NCBI GenBank assembly: GCA_963921935.1
Contig: OY998175.1
Location: forward strand, 289,114,246 to 289,178,245
Length of the DNA stretch: 64,000 nucleotides
Direction: 5' to 3'
DNA from: Galeruca laticollis
Taxonomy: Eukaryota; Arthropoda; Insecta; Coleoptera; Chrysomelidae
The notes under the pieces are model-generated. The model was not told the origin of the DNA. It did no database searches and worked only from the letters and a program-made list of their open reading frames with translations. The position numbers were made by a program, and so were the translations under genes. How positions within the stretch are numbered: position 1 is the stretch's first letter; the number at the start of each line of letters is the position of its first letter. Positions 23,225 to 33,949 of this stretch are shown in pieces.

Positions 23225-25510
23225 TATCTTGGTCTTACTCAGATTTATTTTAAGGCCTACTTCGTTGCTTGCTGCATTCAATTCATTTATTTGTTGTTGC
23301 ATTGCGCCAGGGTTACTCGCTATCAGGATGATGTCATCAGCGAATCTTAGATGGTTCAAGTATTCTCCATCTATATTCAGACCTCTGTTGTTCCAGCCCA
23401 GTTTCCTGAAGATGCTTTCTAGTGTTGCTGTAAATAACTTTGGTGATATTGCGTCTCCTTGTCTAACTCCTCTGCTGGTGGGGAATTCTGGTGTGCCCTC
23501 ATATATCCTAACTCTCGCTTTGGCTTCCCTATGTATATTTGCTAGGGTCTCAATATATGGCTTGTCGACCCCTTGTTCTGTTAGGGCATTTATTACTGCT
23601 CTGGGATATATAGAGTCGAATGCTTTCTCAAAGTCGATGAAGGCTAGTGCTAGTGGTTGGTTGTATTCTTTGGTTCGACTGATAACCTCTTTGAGGGTAT
23701 GGATGTGATCTATTGTACTGAAGCCTTTGCGGAATCCAGCCTGTTCTCGTGGTTGGGCCGAGTCTAGTGTATTTTGTATTCTGTTGTGAATGATCTTTGT
23801 GAATACCTTGTACGTCACTGGTAGTAGACTTATCGGTCTGTAGTTCTTAATGTCTTCTTTGCTGCCTTTCTTGTGGATCAACACTATAAGGGCGCTGTTC
23901 CACTCTTTAGATATGCTCCTGGACATCAGACAGTTCGTGTATAGTTTGGCAAGGTACTTCCATGTTTTAGCTCCTGCATATTTGAGTATTTCGGTCGTGA
24001 TGCCGTCATTTCCCGCTGCTTTACCATTTTCCATGCTTTTCAGTGCCATTTCTACTTCCTCCACCAAAACTTCTGGTATGGCATCTTCTGAGTGTTCTAT
24101 TATTTCTTCCAAATTTTCAGGGGCCTTGTATAGGTCTCCATAGAATTTGTCTACTAGGTCTATTATTTCATTCCTGTCTGTGGTTCTTGTGTTTCCATCA
24201 GTTAATGCAACTATCTGTCTTTTCCCTATTATTAGTGCCCTTTTAGCATTTTTGTAGCTTTTACGGTTTTCTATTGTTGTTTGTACCAGTTTCTCGTTGT
24301 AACTCCTGATATCTTCTGCGATTTTCTTTCGTATCGTCTTGCACAGTTCGGTGTATTCAATTCTTTGAATGTTTGTTGTCTTTTTCATTTCTCTTCGTGT
24401 TTGTAATAGTGCTTTTGTTTCCGGAGTTAGTTTTTTGTGTTCACCTCGTTGTTGCAGACCTCCCACTTCTACGGCGCAGTTTCGAATTGTGTCCATCAGT
24501 TCAGGGTTGTTATATTCCACTTTTTGTAGTCTTTCTTCTAGTAGTGCTTCATATTGGTGAGAGTTCTCTCTCAGCCTTTCGTTGTTTATGTTTTTCGTTG
24601 TGTTGGTTTTGATTAGTCTTGACCTTTCTAGTTTTATATCTAAGACCAGTCGAGCTCTAATTAGTCGATGGTCGCTTCCTGTAGTGAACTTGTTGAGCGT
24701 GCTTAGATCTTTTACTGTGTTAATTTTATTGGTGAGGATAAAGTCTATTTCGTTTCTGATAGTTGCACCGGGGCCTTCCCACGTCCATTTCCTGTTAGGG
24801 TTCTTCTTGAAGAAGGAGTTTGCCACATACATGTTCTGAAAGTGTGCGAACTGTATTAATCTCTCTCCTCTTTCATTCCTTTCTCCAAATCCATATTTCC
24901 CCATTCCTTTTTCTTGGTCTTTCCTGTGTCCTACTTTGGCATTAAAGTCTCCCATTATATATTTGAAGTGACTATTGTCGTTGCTGAGCGCTTGGGTTAT
25001 TTCATTATAGAATTCTTCCATTTCGTCGTCACTATGGCTGATTGTTGGGGCGTATACCTGAATAATCTGGATAGTATATATTTTGGAGAGTCTTAGTGTT
25101 ATGCTGGCTACTCTGTCTGAGGTGCTTGTTATCCTTATGATTTTATTTTTCCAGGTTTTCTTAATTAGGAATCCTACTCCGCTTGTTCTTCCTGTTGGTG
25201 TTCCTTGGTGGTATAGAAGATTCCCTGATTCAAGTTCTATGAGTTCTTCATTTTTCCGTCTTACTTCGCTAATGCCCATGATATCCCACTTTATTTTTGC
25301 TGCCTCTGTTTCCAGTTTCATAATCCTAGCTTGATTAGAGAGTGTACGGCAGTTATAAGTTGCTAGGTGTAATGTAGTCAATGGGTAGTGGTTTAGACTC
25401 CGCAGATTCTTAGCACCCTCTGCCCTCGTGGCTGGTTCCCAGGATCTACTCCTCCTAGGGCCCTTCGGGCTTACGGAGAATGAGGGCCGTAACTTGTCCT
25501 TGTCTGTCAT
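23171..25510 (-). CDS. RTE retrotransposon endonuclease-reverse transcriptase, 5' part
   Basis: An open frame of 779 codons. The N-terminal apurinic-like endonuclease (about residues 50-290) shows TYNCRTLS, GISEVRR, VYAPTIS, MGDFNAKVG, NEIDFILTN and a terminal TGSDHRLI. A basic linker follows. The RT (about residues 490-765) has GKAAGNDGITTEIL, NYRPISLLPVTYKVF, EQAGFRKGFSTIDHI, motif A FIDFEKAFDS, motif B RGVRQGDAISP and the catalytic FADD. The protein nicks target DNA and copies its own RNA from the nick. The last dozen or so codons (Tyr-Ile repeats) are read from the adjacent TA microsatellite, so the true RTE sequence ends near 23,222. The RT thumb and C-terminus lie on the other strand at 25,733-26,359. 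Start: the Met at 25,510 follows a 5' UTR of about 220 nt. Confidence 0.9.
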
Positions 25511-25667
25511 GCTGGGGTTGTGAGGCGTACCTTACCACGCTGCCTCAATGCGGGTTGGCAAGGGGCGAGGGATGTCGTCCGCCAGTTTTTGCCATTTACT
25601 GACGGACCCTGTACCCCCAGATTTTTAGTGGAACTTTTTATTTATGAAAAAGCCCTTACTAGAGTGA

Positions 25668-25731
25668 GATTCGAACCCCCGTCCTTCAGGTCAAGAAAAC
25701 CCAATTTCCGGCGCTCTAACGCACTCCGCCA
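25668..25731 (-). promoter_or_regulatory. tRNA-like 5' end of RTE with A and B boxes
   Basis: On the minus strand, upstream of the RTE frame, TGGCGGAGTGCG (25,720-25,731) resembles a pol III A box and GGTTCGAATC (25,668-25,677) is a perfect B box, 64 nt from end to end. The sequence between looks like an anticodon region with an extra-long variable segment. It starts at the very edge of the element, right at the twin-priming junction. It could be a natural internal promoter, or a tRNA/SINE head captured by the LINE. Confidence 0.6.
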
Positions 25732-25732
25732 T

Positions 25733-26359
25733 CTGAGTAAGACCAAGAGAATGTATAACGAACTGATAAACGCACAAGAAATAACAATTAATGACACTGC
25801 TCTGGAAATAGTAGAGGAATACATATACCTGGGTCAACTAATACACATATCAGGCTCTCTACTTCCAGAAATAAACAGAAGAATCAAATTAGCATGGAGA
25901 ACATTTGGACAGAACTCTATCATCTTCAAGTCTAGAATGTCACTCCGTTTGAAAAAGAAAGCGTTTGATCAGTGCGTACTACCAGTATTACCATACGGCT
26001 GTGAAACCTGGACCCTGAAAACTGATATCATTAGAAAACTCCAGGTAACGTAGAGGTCTATGGAACGATGCATGCTTGGAATAACAAGGAGAGATAGAAA
26101 AAGGCTTGATTGGATCAGACAAAAGACCCAAGAGATAGATGTCATAAATAGAATCAGATCCCTAAAGTGGCAATGGGCGGGGCATCTCGCTAGAAGGACA
26201 GACGATAGATGGACCACAAAGATAACGCAATGGTATCCCCGAGGCGCGAAAAGACCAAGAAGACGCCCCAACTCAAGATGGAACTACGACATAAAGAAAC
26301 TCGCAGGATCAACTTGGGGCCGCATAGCTAGCAATAGACAACAATGGGCCCACATGTAA
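25733..26359 (+). pseudogene. RTE retrotransposon C-terminal part (sense piece)
   Basis: It continues the RTE protein from LSKTKRMYNELINA onward. It has YIYLGQLIH, the CVLPVLPYGCETWTL segment typical of the region after RTE reverse transcriptase, then ERCMLGITRRDRKR, WQWAGHLARR and a C-terminal end WAHM. One TAG at about 26,051-26,053 interrupts the frame between KLQVT and RSMERCM; a single C-to-T change would explain it. The frame then stays open to its natural stop. The upstream part of the open frame in the same phase (25,520-25,732) is only the reverse strand of the 5' UTR. Confidence 0.85.
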
Positions 26360-26419
26360 GTGGAATATATAAATATGTAAAGGGAGGCTACACCATAACA
26401 AAATGGTTGAATAAGCTGC

Positions 26420-26549
<130 letters not shown>

Positions 26550-26833
26550 ATTTAGAATTATATCTTCTTGGGTTCAAAGGTTGTGGAATGAAACATATAT
26601 ATTAGTTAAAATATATTTTCGAATAAAGACTTATCAAACTTGACGTTTCGCTCTTATTTTAGGAGCATTTTCAAAAGAATATGTATAAATATTAAAATTG
26701 AATTACATAAAATACAGTTATTGTAAAAATTATTTTGAAAAAGTCAATAAAATGTCATGAAGTGTCAATAGTAATAGAATACCTACCTTAGATATTTACG
26801 CAACGATATTATGTTTGGAGTGATGAAAATAAA

Positions 26834-28654
26834 TTAATTAATTAATTTGTAATAAATTTGACTCAAGTTTTTTATGTCTTGTTTGTCATTTACTGATAAT
26901 TTATCTTGTTTTATATATATCATTTCTTTGATTTTGAGTTTTTGATAATTTGTGTCTTGTGTTAAAATTTTTGTGTTTTTGAAATCGAACTCATGATTTT
27001 CGTTATGTTCATGTTTGTGTAGCGCTGTGGATGCATTTTTAGTGTATTTATGGCCGTTTATTCGGCTCTCTAGATATTGTGTAGTCATTCCTACATAATT
27101 TTTTGAACAGTTTAAGCATGGTATGGAGTATATAACATTTGATTTCTTATTATTTTTAGTTTTGCTTTTTAATTTAGTAAATAGTGATGATAGTGTATTA
27201 TTTGGTTTATGGCATATTTTGATATTATGTTTAGATAATATATATTTTAGTTTTTCTGATAATTGATTCGTATAAGGTAGAGCTATATATATATTTTTTT
27301 CGTGGTTCAAAGTTGTTAGTGAATTTGGTTTTATATTGTTGTTGTAGTATTTGTACGTACGTTGTTGAATAATTTTATTTATTTGATTTGAAGGATAGTG
27401 ATTATTTTCTAAAACAATCTTAAGTTTTTTAATTATTTCAGGACGATATTTAGGTGAAGTTAGTTTTATAGCTCTATCTATCAATCCTATAATAACACTA
27501 TTTTTTTGTATTTTTGGATGGCATGAATTATAATTTAGATATCGTCCTGACCAAGTTTCTTTTGTATATAATTTAGTTTCAATTTTATTATCATTGGTTT
27601 TCATTAGTGTCATATCTAGAAAATTTATATTATTGTTTTTTTCAATTTCTATGGTAAATTGTATTTTAGAGTTAAAAGAATTAAAAATATTGAGGAATTC
27701 ATTACATTTGTCTTCTGGAATAGCAGCTAAACAGTCGTCAACATAGCGTTTGGAGAATAATATATCAAATTTTATATGTTCTAATACTTTCTCTTCTACA
27801 TATTCCATTACAATTTGTGCTAAACTAGAGGAAATTGGAGATCCCATTGTACAACCATTTAGTTGTTGAAAGAAAGTATCATTATATTGAAAATAATTAT
27901 TGGTTTGAATAAGCATAATACCTTCTATAAATTCATCATAGGTAAGTGATGTGTGTTGTTTTATTTCATTCCATTTTTCTTTTAAAACATGTTTTATTAA
28001 GTCATTTGGGATATTTGTGTACATTGAGATAACATCTAAGGATATGATTTTATAATTATTAGGAATATGTATTGTATCTAAAAATTCTTTCAGCATAAAT
28101 GAATCTTTTATATAAAAATTATTTTTAGTTAATTTTGATAAAATGTTTGTTAGATATTTAGATAGTTTGTAAAATGGTGATTGAATATATGATACTATTG
28201 GTCGCATTGGTAAATTTTGTTTGTGTAATTTGGGTAGTCCATATATTTTTGGAGGTATTGCATTATGTGTTTGTAGTTTTTTAGCTTCGTTTGTATTAAT
28301 GGAACCATTATTTAAAAGTTTTTTTATGAATGTATTGTTCTTGTTTTGAAATGAAGTGGTTTTGTCTGATTTTATTTTTTGATAAACATGTTTATCATTC
28401 AATAACTCTATCATTTTATTATTATATTCATCTGTGTCCATTATTAATGTTTTATTACATTTATCTGGTTGTAAAATTGTAATTTGAGGATTACATTTGA
28501 TGAATTCTTTAGTTTTCTTCAACTTTTTTTGGATGTTTTTCTGAGTTTTATTGATTTTCTGAGTTTTATGATGTCGTAGTTTTATTTTATGGTTAGTGAT
28601 AACATTGACTACATCAGCCCTAATATCATCTTTTATTTGTTCTGATTTATGCAT
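26834..28654 (-). CDS. PLE reverse transcriptase with C-terminal GIY-YIG nuclease, 5'-truncated
   Basis: 606 codons from the first Met. The same frame is open upstream to the palindrome junction near 28,810, adding about 50 residues (IPNDIVEVLALG...), so the true N-terminus is lost. RT motifs in order: IYGLPKLHK and MRPIVSYIQSP, motif A ISLDVISMYTNIP, motif B GCTMGSPISSSLA, motif C YVDD in FSKRYVDDCLAAI, then INFLDMTL. The C-terminal nuclease has SIPCLNCSKNYVGMT and RINGHK, then a charged tail ending YYKLIN. No stop or frameshift interrupts it. Such proteins reverse-transcribe the element at nicks made by the GIY-YIG domain. Lacking its N-terminus, this copy is probably unable to move by itself. 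Confidence 0.9.
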   Translation of the reverse strand: MHKSEQIKDDIRADVVNVITNHKIKLRHHKTQKINKTQKNIQKKLKKTKEFIKCNPQITILQPDKCNKTLIMDTDEYNNKMIELLNDKHVYQKIKSDKTTSFQNKNNTFIKKLLNNGSINTNEAKKLQTHNAIPPKIYGLPKLHKQNLPMRPIVSYIQSPFYKLSKYLTNILSKLTKNNFYIKDSFMLKEFLDTIHIPNNYKIISLDVISMYTNIPNDLIKHVLKEKWNEIKQHTSLTYDEFIEGIMLIQTNNYFQYNDTFFQQLNGCTMGSPISSSLAQIVMEYVEEKVLEHIKFDILFSKRYVDDCLAAIPEDKCNEFLNIFNSFNSKIQFTIEIEKNNNINFLDMTLMKTNDNKIETKLYTKETWSGRYLNYNSCHPKIQKNSVIIGLIDRAIKLTSPKYRPEIIKKLKIVLENNHYPSNQINKIIQQRTYKYYNNNIKPNSLTTLNHEKNIYIALPYTNQLSEKLKYILSKHNIKICHKPNNTLSSLFTKLKSKTKNNKKSNVIYSIPCLNCSKNYVGMTTQYLESRINGHKYTKNASTALHKHEHNENHEFDFKNTKILTQDTNYQKLKIKEMIYIKQDKLSVNDKQDIKNLSQIYYKLIN

Positions 28655-28795
28655 TATAGCAGATTCAATACTTGCAATGTATTCTGTGTATGGTACTTCA
28701 TTTTCATTTTTATATGGAAGTGCGAAATTTTTACCTAATGCTAATACTTCTACTATATCATTTGGTATATATGTGTTAGAGATATTTTCAAGCCA

Positions 28796-29188
28796 TTGAT
28801 CAGAATTTATTTTAAACCAAATAATACACTATCATCACTATTTACTAAATTAAAAAGCAAAACTAAAAATAATAAGAAATCAAATGTTATATACTCCATA
28901 CCATGCTTAAACTGTTCAAAAAATTATGTAGGAATGACTACACAATATCTAGAGAGCCGAATAAACGGCCATAAATACACTAAAAATGCATCCACAGCGC
29001 TACACAAACATGAACATAACGAAAATCATGAGTTCGATTTCAAAAACACAAAAATTTTAACACAAGACACAAATTATCAAAAACTCAAAATCAAAGAAAT
29101 GATATATATAAAACAAGATAAATTATCAGTAAATGACAAACAAGACATAAAAAACTTGAGTCAAATTTATTACAAATTAATTAATTAA
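28796..29188 (+). pseudogene. Inverted second copy of the PLE GIY-YIG region
   Basis: From residue 6 onward it encodes the same protein sequence as the last 125 residues of the minus-strand PLE gene (KPNNTLSSLFTKLKSK to YYKLIN). It is the right palindrome arm, not an independent gene. The first few codons come from the junction. Its identity to the other arm argues for recent duplication or ongoing correction. Confidence 0.9.
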
Positions 29189-29475
29189 TTTATTTTCATC
29201 ACTCCAAACATAATATCGTTGCGTAAATATCTAAGGTAGGTATTCTATTACTATTGACACTTCATGACATTTTATTGACTTTTTCAAAATAATTTTTACA
29301 ATAACTGTATTTTATGTAATTCAATTTTAATATTTATACATATTCTTTTGAAAATGCTCCTAAAATAAGAGCGAAACGTCAAGTTTGATAAGTCTTTATT
29401 CGAAAATATATTTTAACTAATATATATGTTTCATTCCACAACCTTTGAACCCAAGAAGATATAATTCTAAATATT

Positions 29476-29929
29476 ATCGGAAGGTTGAAGAACCTAAATG
29501 AATTTATATATATATATATATACATAATGAATTAACATTTCATAAAATACGAGGTGTGTCTATATTAAAAATAAATTTCGTGTTCTGCTTTGTCTAAAAC
29601 GTTCGTTTCGATACAACTGAGAGATATGGCAGTACCATTGCTTGTGTTACTTTCGACACCTGTTACAATCGACACCGGTCTCCACTACTCATTTTCAAAT
29701 TGAAAATAAATATTTGTCAAAAATAATTTACGGATCTAATATTCTGGTACCTGCACATGACAGCTGTCGAGCTAGGGAGACTATTACTTATTAATTTTGT
29801 AGGTAAGCCACGTGACCGGAACAATTTTCGGAAAATTTAGGTTGTCATAGCAACCTGTTGAAATCAAGGCATCTAATTGGCTTGAACCACGAATAAAAAT
29901 TTTCAGACAAACATTTTAATTAGTGTTTA
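29476..29929. other. No gene; possible mariner end
   Basis: A TA tract (about 29,503-29,522) is followed by 'acgaggtgtgtctatatt', which resembles the outer end of some mariner-like elements, but I found no partner end or transposase. Confidence 0.3.
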
Positions 29930-30125
29930 AATCAAACTCAACGTTTTTAGCTAATTCCATAATATAATGAAAAATGTTGAAAATTCTAAAAAATTGACAA
30001 TTGTTTCGATAATATTCAGTTATCGAAACAACATTTTTCATCATATTGTGGAATTAGATAGAAACGTTGAGTTCCATTTAAAACACTAATATGAGTAGAT
30101 TCCACGAAGTAAGGGTCGAGACAGA
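29930..30125. repeat. PLE terminal-repeat palindrome (remnant)
   Basis: Two inverted half-copies of the outer end of the PLE family at 47.5-49.1 kb. 'ctaattccataatataatga' and 'tgtcaattttttagaatttt'-type sequence face each other around 30,010. The right side continues into 'attccacgaagtaagggtc', which also flanks the PLE at 47,440-47,465. Confidence 0.7.
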
Positions 30126-30799
30126 TTAATATTTTAATGTATATAAAATCATTCGTTGTTTGAAGCTTGTCATATTTTTAAGTACATTAATCTGCTGGTG
30201 TTGGAGTTGACATGCTGGAAACAAACAAAAAAGCCGAAGTCTAACTTTAATTCCCAACAAAAGTTTTAGCAATAACGCGGGACGGGTTAGTTTTATTTCA
30301 AACAAATTGTCCCCAACTTTCCTGTTTTCCATAATATAAAACGTCGCGATTCAAATAGCTTCCTATTCCAAGAAGTTTTTCCATTTCTTTTCTATTTACG
30401 CCACCAGAATAAGCGGGATGTCGTAAATAGCCATTTGAAAAAGTGTGTAGGACCTCTCTATAATAAAGAGTCAAGAAAACTTGGAACATTTTTATTACTT
30501 CTAAATTTCCCCTTTCCTACTACATTATATGTATGTTTTGAGCTCGGCAGTAGTCCACTTTTTATTTAGTCAAGGGTTTCTAATGGGACTCTGGAGACTC
30601 GAAAAGATGTTATGTTATCAACCTTGATAAAGAAATCTCACAAATTGAATATGCTAGACAAAAAACTAGCTCCAATAACATTGTAATACTCAACTGTGCT
30701 TTAAATTGTTATTTGTAGATTAATTATTTGTACCAAAGACCTCTTTTATAATTGCAAATGGATATTTTTCTAGAACGAAATGTTTATTAGATTCTAAAT
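30126..30799. other. No gene recognised
   Basis: Two short open frames on the minus strand show no domain I recognise. No repeats stand out. Confidence 0.4.
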
Positions 30800-31652
30800 G
30801 AAATAAAAATAGGTAAAAAAACTTTTTAAGTTAAACGGTTTTATGCTAAACATACATTGCAATGTTTAAGATAAATGTACTAAAAACCAAAAAATAATAA
30901 AATAGATACAGTCGTGGGAATTATAAACATATGCATAGACTAGACTAAAATAAAACCGTGGGGCACGTCAATTGTCTACAATCGTTGATTAAAATTTTTG
31001 TTTTGTAATGTTACACTATAATTAGGCAGTTGTTCAACCGACAACGATGGACGTGTGATAAGTAGGGCTAGAATGTGGAAACAAGCTAGCAAGCTCGATT
31101 ATAAGCGAGCTTTAGGGTTTCATAGTGGTGAGCGAGTAGTACTTTTATCATATGTTTTGTCGATTAAAGACAAACTACGAGCAGTGAAACGATTCCTCGC
31201 CAGCCAGCAGTGTGAATGTCCAACGATAAACTAGTTGAAACATCTCTTTTATTTACATGGAGTGTATAACTATTGGAATTTCCATGAGCAAGAAAATAAT
31301 AAGTAATTTCCTCACCGTCTGCGGGCCAACTGCCTAACGACGAATTAAACGATTCTTCTATCGCACATTAAGTCGATAATTTGTAGACAATTGACGTGCC
31401 CCACGGTTTTATTTTAGTCTAGTCTATGCATATGTTTATAATTCCCACGACTGTAGCTATTTTATTATTTTTTGGTTTTTAGTACATTTATCTTAAACAT
31501 TGCAATGTATGTTTAACATAAAACCGTTTAACTTAAAAAGTTTTTTTACCTATTTTTATTTTTTGGTTTTTAGTACATTTATCTTAAACTTTGCAATGTA
31601 TGTTTAACATAAAACCGTTTAACTTAAAAAGTTTTTTTACATATTTTTATTA
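30800..31652. mobile_element. Foldback MITE with tandemly duplicated right end
   Basis: Inverted arms of about 181 bp (30,800-30,980 and 31,382-31,561) enclose a 400-bp non-coding centre. The arms share 'gacgtgccccacggttttat' and are almost identical. The right terminal 92 bp is repeated head-to-tail (31,562-31,652), ending in a T-rich run. No transposase is present. Confidence 0.75.
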
Positions 31653-31769
31653 TATTTTTTTTTACCATTTTGTTCCCACGAGTAATGGGCATTTAAACGG
31701 TCGACCCCCCCCAGAGGTCCAATAAAGGGGCAAGGCTATGTACAACAAGATGCGCCTGAGTCTTGAGGG

Positions 31770-31942
31770 GAAAACGCTAACGACATATCATTTTTATCCA
31801 CCCTAATGCCATACAGTTCTCGACGCGTTTTAACCTTTCACCTTAACTTGGGTGGTGTACCGCTAACGACGTATCCTTTTTAGCCACCCTAACGCCACAC
31901 AGTCCTCAACACGATACTAAATCTTGACTTGGGTGGTGGATT
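31770..31942. repeat. Two-unit tandem repeat of about 90 bp
   Basis: Two imperfect copies with 'cgctaacgac', 'ccaccctaa', 'cacagt' and 'acttgggtggtg' in the same order, starting near 31,777 and 31,861. Confidence 0.6.
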
Positions 31943-31989
31943 CAGGCTGGATTAATCAGGTACCTGAATTACAGATTCAATTTCTAAAT

Positions 31990-33110
31990 TTAAATCTTAT
32001 TAATATACGCCATTTAGTGGCTGCGCCCATCTTAAATTTTGGGGTTGTATAGTACACTGTATTCTTCTTGTCAAGCCCTTTTATTTGTTGATACCCATAT
32101 TGGTGGGATGGATAAAAAATTGTTATCAGCCATTTGGTAGCGGCGGCCATCTTAGATTCCAATTTTGCATAGTAAATTGTATTCTACTTGTTGAGACCTT
32201 TCATTTGGTACCCATGTTGATGGGATTGATAAAACCTACGTTATCCGCCATTTTGTAGAGGCCGTTATCTTGGATTTTAATTCTATATAGTATATTGTAT
32301 TCTACTGGTTAAGCACTTTCATTTGATACCCATATTGATGGGATTGATAAAACCTACGTTATCCGCCATTTTGTAGCGGCCGCCATCGTGGATTTAAATT
32401 TTTTTCATAGTATATTGTATTCTGCTTGTTGAGCCCTTTCATTTGATACCCATGTTGATGGGATTGATAAAACCTACGTTATCCGCCATTTTGTAGAGGC
32501 CGTTATCTTGGATTTTAATTTTATATAGTATATTGTATTCTACTGGTTGAGCACTTTCATTTGATACCCATATTGATGGGATTGATAAAACCTACGTTAT
32601 CCGCCATTTTGTAGCGGCCGTTATCTTAGATTTTAATTTTATATACTATATTGTATTCTACTGGTTGAGCACTTTCATTTGATACCCATATTGATTGGAT
32701 TGATAAAACCTACGTTATCCGCCATTTTGTAGCGGCCGCCATCTTGGATTTAAATTTTTTTTATAGTATATTGTATTCTGCTTGTTGAGCCCTTTCATTT
32801 GATACCCATGTTGATGAAATTGATAAAACCTACGTTATCCGCCATTTTGTAGAGGCCGTTATCTTGAATTTTAATTTTATATAGTATATTGTATTCTACT
32901 GGTTGAGCACTTTCATTTGATACCCATATTGATGGGATTGATAAAACCTACGTTATCCGCCATTTTGTAGCGGCCGCCATCTTGGATTTCAATTTTTTAT
33001 AGTATATTGTATTCTGCTTGTTGAGCCCTTTCATTTGATACCCATATTGATGGGATTAATAAAACATAAATTATCCGCCATTTTGTAGAGGCGGCCATCT
33101 TGAATTTATA
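31990..33110. repeat. 118-120 bp tandem array, ten units
   Basis: The phrase 'atccgccattttgtag' or a variant recurs at about 32,007, 32,127, 32,245, 32,363, 32,483, 32,601, 32,719, 32,839, 32,957 and 33,075, spacing 118 or 120. Two sub-types ('aggccgttatct' and 'cggccgccatct') partly alternate, hinting at a dimeric order in the middle of the array. Outer units are more diverged than inner ones, as expected if the array grew by unequal exchange. No coding frame. Confidence 0.9.
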
Positions 33111-33949
33111 ATGATAATGAATAAACATAATTGTATTGTCACCAAAATCCAAAGTGTATACAAAATTTCAGATTAATCGGTTGACAGGAAGAGGGTGAAA
33201 TTTGAATTACGAAATTTGACCCAAGAATAATAAATGAAACAAACGGGGTGAGCTAAATAAAACCGTTTGAAAACAATTATTCCTCTTGCCGCATGCCACG
33301 ATATTGAAGTAATTTTTCCTCAGAATACGCGATAGTGATCACTTAATCCCTTTTAGCACGCGTCCCTTAATGCAAAGTAAACTCATGTGCACAGAAAACG
33401 GTCATTTCAAAATTTTTATTAAGTTTTAGGCTTGATAACTATTTTATTTTGAGTCCGATTTGCAAGATTTTTCTTTGAATTGTAGGTACTACTATCAATT
33501 ATAACGTGTCTTTCATCAATCTTAAGTAAAGTTGGTTATTCCGCATATTATACGAGGATAATCGAAATGTTGTTTTTCTCTAATTTCAAAACACCCTGTG
33601 GAATAACCAAATAGCAAAATTATTCCAAAATATCAGTTTTCGTTTAGAGGCATCTATTCTTGACATTTTGTTTTTTGGTTCATGTCAATGCATGCATTCA
33701 GTCTCACACAAATGCAAAATGATTTTGATTATCACTAATTTAAATTTTTCCGTAATTGCATTACTGTTTGAATGGAAATAAAGTGTTTGATTTGCCAAGA
33801 TAAACAAAAGATTATAAGGACGCAGAAAAAAATATTGTACTGGTCAATATTTATATAGAAATCATATAATTTAGGAACAAAGTTGTATAAGATTAAAAGA
33901 AATGATGATTCCCTGAAAACAATTTTAACAACTACCGATTAATTTCAAT
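33111..33949. other. No gene recognised
   Basis: Non-coding, AT-rich. A phrase resembling common insect tandem-repeat flanks ('caaaatttcagattaatcgg') is just right of the array, and 'acaccctgtggaataacc' occurs at about 33,591, similar to transposon ends. Confidence 0.4.

Larger units (their letters stand above)
26550..29475. mobile_element. Penelope-like element with 660-bp palindromic arms
   Basis: The left arm (26,550-27,209) and right arm (28,813-29,475) are inverted copies that look essentially identical by eye, enclosing a 1.6 kb unique body. Each arm contains the PLE 3' UTR plus the whole GIY-YIG coding region, so this domain occurs twice in opposite orientations. The body carries the RT. 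The 5' end of the gene is missing at the inner junction (about 28,812). Inverted end duplication with 5' truncation is known in PLEs. The near-identity of the arms points to a recent insertion. Confidence 0.85.

Noticed and set aside
23229..25334. Plus-strand open frames opposite the RTE gene
   Set aside because: They are antisense shadows of a clearly recognisable endonuclease-RT frame.
25660..25735. A genuine tRNA gene
   Set aside because: A and B boxes are present, but box spacing is longer than in a normal tRNA, I could not draw a proper acceptor stem, and it lies exactly at the RTE 5' end.
29527..29700. Mariner element end ('acgaggtgtgtctatatt')
   Set aside because: No partner inverted repeat or transposase was found, so it is not listed as an element.
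31990..33110. CRISPR-like array
   Set aside because: Units are contiguous 118-bp tandem repeats without unique spacers, in a eukaryotic context.
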